A stretch of DNA of 44,332 nucleotides from Saccoglossus kowalevskii. Taxonomy: Eukaryota; Hemichordata; Enteropneusta; Harrimaniidae. Of this stretch, positions 37,384 through 44,332 are shown one piece after another (position 1 is the first letter of the stretch; each line of letters begins with the position of its first letter). The translations under genes and the position numbers were made by a program. The notes under the pieces were generated by a model. It had not been told where the DNA came from. It worked only from the letters and a program-made list of their open reading frames with translations, and searched no databases. The DNA lies in the NCBI RefSeq assembly GCF_000003605.2, contig NW_003149975.1, forward strand, positions 1 to 44,332, read 5' to 3'.

Positions 37384-37713
37384 TTGGTTGAGTGTATTGT
37401 TATATCAACAATAGTTCTATACACGTTCCTGTCCCGTACTATTCACACATTGGTTGAATGTATTGTTATATCAACAATAGTTCCACGCAGGTTCCTGTCC
37501 CGTACTATTTACACATTGGTTGAATGTATTGTGATATCAACAATATTTCCATACACGTTCCTGTCCTGTACTATTTACACATTGGTTGAGTGTATTGCTA
37601 TATTAACAATAGCTCCATTCACGTTCCTGTCCTGTACTATTTACACTTTGGTTGAGTGTAATGTTATTTGAACAATAGTTCCATACACGTTTCTGTCCCG
37701 TACTATTTACACA
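36856..37713 (+). repeat. 13-unit higher-order block A-M, copy 4
   Basis: The complete A-M series is present. Units A-H match the copy starting at 41077. From unit I onward the marks AGTTCTATAC (near 37410), CCACGCAGG (near 37484) and AATATTTCC (near 37546) match the segment at 5.4-6.0 kb instead. The block is therefore a hybrid of two sources joined around unit H/I, consistent with gene conversion or unequal exchange. Confidence 0.82.
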
Positions 37714-38570
37714 TTGGTTGAATGTATTATTATATCAACCATAGTTCCATACACGTTCCTGTCCCGTACTATTTACACATTGGTTGAATGTATTGTTATA
37801 TCAACAATAGTTCCATACACGTTCCTGTCCCGTACTATTTACACATTGGTTGAGTGTATTGTTATATCAACAATAGTTCCATACACGTTCCTGTCATGTA
37901 CTATTTACACTTTGGTTGATTGTATTGTTATATCAACCATAGTTCCATACACGTTCCTGTCCTGTACTATTTAAACATTGGTTGATTGTATTGTTATATG
38001 AACAATAGTTCCATACACGTTCCTGTCCTGTACTATTTAAACATTGGTTGAGTGTAATGTTATATCAACCATAGTTCCATACACGTTCCTGTCCTGTACT
38101 ATTTACACATTGGTTGATTGTATGGTTATATCAACAATAGTTCCATACACGTTCCTGTCCTGTACTATTTACACATTGGTTGAGTGTCTTGATATATCAA
38201 CCATATTTCCATACACGTTCCTGTCCTGTACTATTTAAACATTGGTTGATTGTATTGTTATATCAACAATAGTTCCATACACGTTCCTGTCCCGTACTAT
38301 TTACACATTGGTTGAGTGTATTGATATATCAACAATAGTTCCATACATGTTCCTGTCCCGTACTATTTACACATTGGTTGAATGTATTGTTATATCAACA
38401 ATAGTTTCATACACGTTCCCGTCCTGTACTATTTACACATTGGTTGAGTGTATTGTTATATCAACAATAGTTCCATACATGTTCCTGTCCCGTACTATTT
38501 ACACATTGGTTGAGTGTATTGTTATATCAACAATAGTTCCATACACGTTCCTGTCCTGTACTATTTACAC
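37714..38570 (+). repeat. Segment related to 28144-28950
   Basis: F, G, plain, GATTG, TGA, then the three-unit cassette with ATATTTCC, then A-D, match the 28.1-28.9 kb series at 9,570 bp (145 units). The third unit here has GAGTGTATTG where 28276 has GAGTGTAATG, and CTGTCATGT occurs near 37902. It departs after D, where a CCTGT unit and a second TGTCTTG/ATATTTCC unit follow. Confidence 0.78.
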
Positions 38571-38639
38571 ATTGGTTGAGTGTCTTGATATATCAACCAT
38601 ATTTCCATACACGTTCCTGTCCTGTACTATTTAAACATT

Positions 38640-38790
38640 GGTTGATTGTATTGTTATATCAACCATAGTTCCTACACGTTCCTGTCCCGTACTATTTACA
38701 CATTGGTTGAGTGTATTGATATATCAACATAGTTTCATACACGTTCCCGTCCCGTACTATTTACACATTGGTTGAGGTATTGTTATATGA
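38640..38790 (+). repeat. Cluster of three one-base deletions
   Basis: Three neighbouring units each lack one base: GTTCCTACACG (missing A near 38672), TCAACATAG (missing A near 38728) and GAGGTATTG (missing G near 38776). Together they shift the array phase by -3, so the open frame is lost and then regained. The units themselves are an abbreviated B/C/E series. Such clustering, and the similar cluster at 17.9-19.0 kb, stands out against long indel-free stretches. Confidence 0.85.
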
Positions 38791-38819
38791 ACAATAGTTC
38801 CATACACGTTCCTGTCCCG

Positions 38820-39825
38820 TACTATTTACACATTGGTTGAATGTATTATTATATCAACTGTAGTTCCATACACGTTCCTGTCCCGTATTATTTACACATT
38901 GGTTGAATGTATTGTTATATCAACAATAGTTCCATACACGTTCCTGTCCCGTACTATTTACACATTGGTTGAGTGTATTGTTATATCAACAATAGTTCCA
39001 AACACGTTCCTTTCCCGTACTATTTACACATTGGTTGATTGTATTGTTTTATCAACCATAGTTCCATACACGTTCCTGTCCCGTACTATTCACACATTGT
39101 TTGAATATATTGTTATATCAACAATAGTTCCATGCAGGTTCCTGTCCCGTACTATTTACACATTGGTTGAATGTATTGATATATCAACAATAGTTCCATA
39201 CACGTTCCTGTCCTGTACTTTTTACACTTTGGTTGATTGTATTGTTATATCAACCATAGTTCTATACACGTTCCTGTCCTTTACTATTTAAACATTGGTT
39301 GAGTGTAATGTTATATCAACCATAGTTCCATACACGTTCCTGTCCTGTACTATTTAAACATTGGTTGATTGTATTGTTATATCAACAATAGTTTCATACA
39401 CGTTCCTGTCCTGTACTATTTAAACATTGGTTGATTGTATTGTTATATCAACAATAGTTCCATACACGTTCCTGTCCTGTACTATTTACACATTGGTAGA
39501 GTGTATTGATATATCAACCATAGTTCCATACACGTTCCTGTCCTGTACTATTTAAACATTGGTTGAGTGTAATGTTATATCAACCATAGTTCCATACACG
39601 TTCCTGTCCTGTACTATTCAAACATTGGTTGAGTGTATTGTTATATCAACAATAGTTCCATACACGTTCCTGTCCCGTACTATTTACACATTGGTTGAGT
39701 GTATTGATATATCAACAATAGTTCCATACATGTTCCTGTCCCGTACTATTTACACATTGGTTGAATGTATTGTTATATCAACAATAGTTTCATACACGTT
39801 CCCGTCCCGTACTATTTACATACTG
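38820..39825 (+). repeat. Duplicated segment, partner of 41394-42663, four units shorter
   Basis: F, G and H match 41407-41604 at 2,574 bp (39 units). The following units match at 2,838 bp (43 units): GATTG with TATTCACACATTG, TTTGAATATATTG, ATTGATATA with CTGTACTTTTTACAC, AGTTCTATAC, and a unit with TTGGTAGAG (39494 / 42332). The 264-bp difference is units I, J, K and L (41605-41868), present only in the right copy. The pair ends near 39825, where this copy reads TTTACATACTGG and enters an L unit. Confidence 0.87.
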
Positions 39826-41076
39826 GTTGAGTGTATTGCTATATTAACAATAGCTCCATTCACGTTCCTGTCCTGTACTATTTACACTTTGGTTGAGTGT
39901 AATGTTATATCAACAATAGTTCCATACACGTTCCTGTCCTGTACTATTTACACTTTTGTTGATTGTATTGTTTTATCAACCATAGTTCCATACACGTTCC
40001 TGTCCTGTACTATTTAAACATTGGTTGAGTGTAATGTTATATCAACCATAGTTCCATACACGTTCCTGTCCTGTACTACTTACACATTGGTTGAGTGTAT
40101 TGATATATCAACAATAGTTCCATACACGTTCCTGTCCTGTACTATTTACACTTTGTTTGAGTGTATTGATATATCAAAAATAGTTCCATACACGTTCCTG
40201 TCCTGTACTATTTACACTTTGGTTGATTGTATTGTTATATCAACAATAGTTCCATACACGTTCCTGTCCTGTACTACTTACACATTGGTTGAGTGTATTG
40301 ATATATCAACAATAGTTCCATACATGTTCCTGTCCCGTACTATTTACACATTGGTTGAGGGTATTGTTATATGAACAATAGTTCCATACACGTTCCTGTC
40401 CCGTACTATTTACACATTGGTTGAATGTATTATTATATCAACCATAGTTCCATACACGTTCCTGTCCCGTACTATTTACACATTGGTTGAATGTATTGTG
40501 ATGTCAACAATAGTTCCATACACGTTCCTGTCCTGTACTATTTACACATTGGTTGAGTGTATTGCTATATTAACAATAGCTCCATTCACGTTCCTGTCCT
40601 GTACTATTTACACTTTGGTTGATTGTATTGTTATATCAACCATAGTTCCATACACGTTCCTGTCCCGTACTATTCACACATTGTTTGAATGTATTGTTAT
40701 ATCAACAATAGTTCCATGCAGGTTCCTGTCCCGTACTATTTACACATTGGTTGAATGTATTGATATATCAACAATAGTTCCATACACGTTCCTGTCCCGT
40801 ACTATTTACACTTTGGTTGATTGTATTGTTATATCAACCATAGTTCTATACACGTTCCTGTCCTGTACTATTTAAACATTGGTTGAGTGTAATGTTATAT
40901 CAACCATAGTTCCATACACGTTCCTGTCCTGTACTATTTAAACATTGGTTGATTGTATTGTTATATCAACAATAGTTTCATACACGTTCCTGTCCTTTAC
41001 TATTTAAACATTGGTTGATTGTATTGTAATATCAACAATAGTTCCATACACGTTCCTGTCCTGTACTATTTACACA

Positions 41077-41868
41077 TTGGTTGATTGTATTGTTATATCA
41101 ACAATAGTTCCATACACGTTCCTGTCCCGTACTATATACACATTGGTTGAGTGTATTGATATATCAACAATAGTTCCATACATGTTCCTGTCCCGTACTA
41201 TTTACACATTGGTTGAATGTATTGTTATGTCAACAATAGTTTCATACACGTTCCCGTCCCGTACTATTTACACATTGGTTGAGTGTATTGTTATATCAAC
41301 AATAGTTCCATACATGTTCCTGTCCCGTACTATTTACACATTGGTTGAGGGTATTGTTATATGAACAATAGTTCCATACACGTTCCTGTCCCGTACTATT
41401 TACACATTGGTTGAATGTATTATTATATCAACTGTAGTTCCATACACGTTCCTGTCCCGTATTATTTACACATTGGTTGAATGTATTGTTATATCAACAA
41501 TAGTTCCATACACGTTCCTGTCCCGTACTATTTACACATTGGTTGAGTGTATTGTTATATCAACAATAGTTCCAAACACGTTCCTTTCCCGTACTATTTA
41601 CACATTGGTTGAGTGTATTGTTATATCAACAATAGTTCCATACACGTTCCTGTCCCGTACTATTCACACATTGGTTGAATGTATTGTTATATCAACAATA
41701 GTTCCATGCAGGTTCCTGTCCCGTACTATTTACACATTGGTTGAATGTATTGTGATATCAACAATAGTTCCATACACGTTCCTGTCCTGTACTATTTACA
41801 CATTGGTTGAGTGTATTGCTATATTAACAATAGCTCCATTCACGTTCCTGTCCTGTACTATTTACACT
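41077..41868 (+). repeat. Higher-order block A-L, lacking M (12 units)
   Basis: Units A to L occur in order. The expected M unit is replaced by a GATTG-type unit whose head reads TTTCGTTGATTG (41867-41878), followed by a unit with TTTGAATATATTG. Units A-H are a copy of 36856-37383, 4,221 bp upstream. The downstream replacement is shared with 39.0-39.8 kb. Confidence 0.8.
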
Positions 41869-42462
41869 TTCGTTGATTGTATTGTTATATCAACCATAGT
41901 TCCATACACGTTCCTGTCCCGTACTATTCACACATTGTTTGAATATATTGTTATATCAACAATAGTTCCATGCAGGTTCCTGTCCCGTACTATTTACACA
42001 TTGGTTGAATGTATTGATATATCAACAATAGTTCCATACACGTTCCTGTCCTGTACTTTTTACACTTTGGTTGATTGTATTGTTATATCAACCATAGTTC
42101 TATACACGTTCCTGTCCTGTACTATTTAAACATTGGTTGAGTGTAATGTTATATCAACCATAGTTCCATACACGTTCCTGTCCTGTACTATTTAAACATT
42201 GGTTGATTGTATTGTTATATCAACAATAGTTTCATACACGTTCCTGTCCTGTACTATTTAAACATTGGTTGATTGTATTGTTATATCAACAATAGTTCCA
42301 TACACGTTCCTGTCCTGTACTATTTACACATTGGTAGAGTGTATTGATATATCAACCATAGTTCCATACACGTTCCTGTCCTGTACTATTTAAACATTGG
42401 TTGAGTGTAATGTTATATCAACCATAGTTCCATACACGTTCCTGTCCTGTACTATTTAAACA

Positions 42463-42924
42463 TTGGTTGAGTGTATTGTTATATCAACAATAGTTCCATA
42501 CACGTTCCTGTCCCGTACTATTTACACATTGGTTGAGTGTATTGATATATCAACAATAGTTCCATACATGTTCCTGTCCCGTACTATTTACACATTGGTT
42601 GAATGTATTGTTATATCAACAATAGTTTCATACACGTTCCCGTCCCGTACTATTTACACATTGGTTGAGTGTATTGTTATATCAACAATAGTTCCATACA
42701 TGTTCCTGTCCCGTACTATTTACACATTGGTTGAGGGTATTGTTATATGAACAATAGTTCCATACACGTTCCTGTCCCGTACTATTTACGCATTGGTTGA
42801 ATGTATTATTATATCAACTGTAGTTCCATACACGTTCCTGTCCCGTATTATTTACACATTGGTTGAATGTATTGTTATATCAACAATAGTTCCATACACG
42901 TTCCTGTCCTGTACTATTTACACT
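42463..42924 (+). repeat. Partial higher-order block A'-G (7 units)
   Basis: The first unit is A-like but has GAGTG in place of GATTG, followed by B, C, D, E, F and G. Unit F has TACGCATTGG just before it (42787-42796) and TCAACTGTAG. After G the series jumps to the CCTGT-type units with TTTAAAC tails. The first units repeat those at 39625-39822, 2,838 bp upstream. Confidence 0.72.
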
Positions 42925-43314
42925 TTGGTTGATTGTATTGTTATATCAACCATAGTTCCATACACGTTCCTGTCCTGTACTATTTAAACATTGGTTGATT
43001 GTATTGTTATATGAACAATAGTTCCACACACGTTCCTGTCCTGTACTATTTAAACATTGGTTGAGTGTAATGTTATATCAACCATAATTCCATATACGTT
43101 CCTGTCCTGTACTATTTAAACATTGGTTGATTGTATTGTTATATCAACAATAGTTCCATACACGTTCCTGTCCTGTACTATTTACACATTGGTTGAGTGT
43201 CTTGATATATCAACCATAGTTCCATACACGTTCCTGTCCTGTACTATTTAAACATTGGTTGATTGTATTGTTATATCAACAATAGTTCCATACACGTTCC
43301 TGTCCCGTACTATT

Positions 43315-44332
43315 TACACTTTGGTTGAGTGTATTGTTATATCAACAATAGTTCCATACATTTTCCAGTCCCGTACTATTTACACATTAATTGAATGTAT
43401 TGTTATATCAACAATAGTTCCATACACGTTCCTGTCCCGTACTATTTACACATTGGTTGAATGTATTGTTATATCAACAATAGTTCCATACACGTTCCTG
43501 TCCCGTACTATTTACACATTGGTTGATTGTATTGTTATATCAACAATAGTTTCATACACGTTCCTGTCCTGTACTATTTAAACATTGGTTGAATGTATTG
43601 TTATATCAACAATAGCTCCATACATGTTCCTGTCCCGTACTATTTAAACATTGGTTGAGTGTATTGTTATATCAACCATAGTTCCATACACGTTCCTGTC
43701 CCGTACTATTTACACATTGGTTGAGTGTATTGTTATATCAAAAATAGTTCCATACATGTTCCTGTCCCGTACTATTTACACATTGGTTGAATATATTTTT
43801 ATATCAGCAATAGCACCATACACGTTCCTGTCCCGTACTATTTACACATTGGTTGAATGTATTGTTATATCAACCATAGTTCCATACACGTTCCTGTCCC
43901 GTACTATTTACACATTGGTTGAGTGTATTGTTATATCAACAATAGTTCCAAACACGTTCCTGTCTCGTACTATTTACACATTGGTTAAGTGTATTGTTAT
44001 ATCAACAATAGTTCCATACACGTTCCTGTCCCGTACTATTCACACATTGGTTGAATGTATTGTTATATCAACAATAGTTCCATGCAGGTTCCTGTCCCGT
44101 ACTATTTACACATTGGTTGAATGTATTGTGATGTCAACAATAGTTCCATACACGTTTCTGTCCTGTACTATTTACACATTGGTTGAATGTATTGTTATAT
44201 CAACAATAGTTCCATACACGTTCCTGTCCCGTACTATTTACACATTGGTTGAGTGTATTGTTATATCAACAATAGTTCCATACACGTTCCTGTCCCGTAC
44301 TATTTACACATTGGTTGAGTGTATTGCTATAT
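43315..44332 (+). repeat. Right-end stretch with many private changes
   Basis: Units here carry changes seen rarely or not at all elsewhere: TTTTCCAGTCC (43359-43369), CACATTAATTGAATG (43384-43398), ATCAAAAATAG with ACATG (43737), ATATATTTTTATATCAGC and AATAGCACC (43791-43814), CTGTCTCGT (43961) and TTGGTTAAG (43981). Units H, I, J and K are recognisable (43915-44178). From 43651 to the window end the open frame has no stop (682 bases, running off the edge), because TTTAAAC and TGA units are absent there. The stretch may lie nearer an array edge or a different subfamily; the window ends too soon to tell. Confidence 0.72.

Larger units (their letters stand above)
1..44332 (+). repeat. 66-bp satellite array filling the whole window (671 full units)
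   Basis: Every line of the sequence is a variant of one 66-bp unit in head-to-tail orientation on the plus strand; I saw no inverted units. In the phase used here a unit starts TTGGTTGA and ends TTTACACA. Unit starts fall at 16, 280, 808 and 1204, then every 66 bp apart from small indels, up to 44311. With a net +9 bp of indels, 16-44310 equals 671 x 66 + 9. The consensus unit has 17 A, 25 T, 10 G and 14 C (about 36% GC), with T in excess of A on this strand. There is no unique sequence inside and the array continues beyond both edges. Tandem arrays this long and regular are typical of eukaryotic satellite DNA; the taxon cannot be told from the sequence. Non-coding heterochromatic DNA is the likely role (inference). 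Confidence 0.98.

Noticed and set aside
280-43581. About ninety plus-strand open frames of 61-350 codons encoding 22-residue repeats
   Set aside because: Most of them open at a TTG fixed by the unit phase and stop at two fixed variant codons. They show free amino-acid replacement and have no unique ends or recognisable domain. They follow from 66 being a multiple of three.
1-44332. CRISPR array
   Set aside because: The whole 66-bp period is conserved; there is no alternation of constant repeat and unrelated spacer, and no cas genes.
1-44332. CENP-B box in the unit
   Set aside because: The reverse strand has CGGGA, but the required TTCG and A at the proper spacing upstream are absent, so the motif is not met.
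1-44332. Telomeric repeat or simple microsatellite
   Set aside because: The period is 66 bp with complex sequence; no short telomere-like motif is iterated.
1-44332. Transposon, LTR or inverted terminal repeats
   Set aside because: No inverted units, target-site duplications, polymerase/transposase-like reading frames or unique islands were seen on either strand.
1-44332. tRNA, rRNA or other structured RNA gene
   Set aside because: No sequence outside the repeat exists, and the only internal symmetry is the short 7-bp dyad, too small for a cloverleaf or known RNA fold.
1-44332. A novel multi-gene or defence system
   Set aside because: There are no genes in the window. The order and structure present are fully described by satellite units and their duplication history.

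Overview
The whole 44,332-base window is one uninterrupted head-to-tail satellite (long minisatellite) array. The repeat unit is 66 bp. Taking the unit to begin at TTGGTTGA and end at TTTACACA, the first complete unit starts at 16 and the last begins at 44311 and is cut by the window edge. Adding the small indels I could find (net +9 bp), positions 16-44310 hold exactly 671 units. No unique sequence, conventional gene, RNA gene or transposon interrupts it, and neither edge leaves the array. A homogeneous array of this size points to a eukaryotic nuclear genome, in heterochromatin or a pericentromeric/subtelomeric block. I do not recognise the family and cannot name the organism.

Because 66 is divisible by three, one plus-strand frame stays open through most units and yields many open frames. 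I read them as by-products. The other five frames each carry a stop in the consensus unit. In the open frame, stops occur at two fixed codons of recurring variant units: codon 21 TAC to TAA, and codon 8 TCA to TGA. Nearly all open-frame lengths are therefore 22n-2 or 22n+7 codons.

The units are not identical. A limited set of variant types recurs in a fixed order. Using letters A-M (defined in the entry at 2659-3516), the clearest higher-order block is a 13-unit, 858-bp series A-M. It is complete near 2.66, 27.3, 34.0 and 36.9 kb, and shortened near 11.2, 17.6, 26.0, 41.1 and 42.5 kb. A three-unit cassette (198 bp) and a four-unit cassette (264 bp) also recur. Above this lies a mosaic of long internal duplications 0.3-2 kb long, separated by 1.1-32 kb, several differing by whole numbers of units (3, 4 or 5). 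This is the expected footprint of unequal crossover and gene conversion.

Layout: 0.2-1.5 kb is a near-identical copy of 14.6-15.9 kb. 1.3-2.8 kb copies 23.8-25.3 kb. 2.5-4.5 kb copies 27.1-29.0 kb. 5.4-6.0 kb matches 37.3-37.9 kb. 6.1-6.8 kb matches 25.2-26.0 kb. 7.1-8.0 kb matches 21.0-21.9 kb and, more loosely, 28.7-29.4 and 30.6-31.4 kb. 9.8-10.8 kb holds a local four-unit duplication. 12.2-13.7 kb shares blocks with 19.2 and 35.5-40.8 kb. 16.4-17.1 kb matches 29.6-30.3 kb exactly 200 units away. 17.9-19.0 kb is an indel-rich, diverged patch. 19.2-23.9 kb is a local amplification marked by a TGCATT variant. 34-42.7 kb is a nest of duplications. The last kilobase has more private substitutions.

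Each consensus unit has a 7-bp inverted repeat with a 5-bp centre (TATTGTT-ATATC-AACAATA) and two CpG sites, which are the commonest C/T variable positions. I found no evidence of a multi-gene system. The interesting content is the array's hierarchical structure and history.
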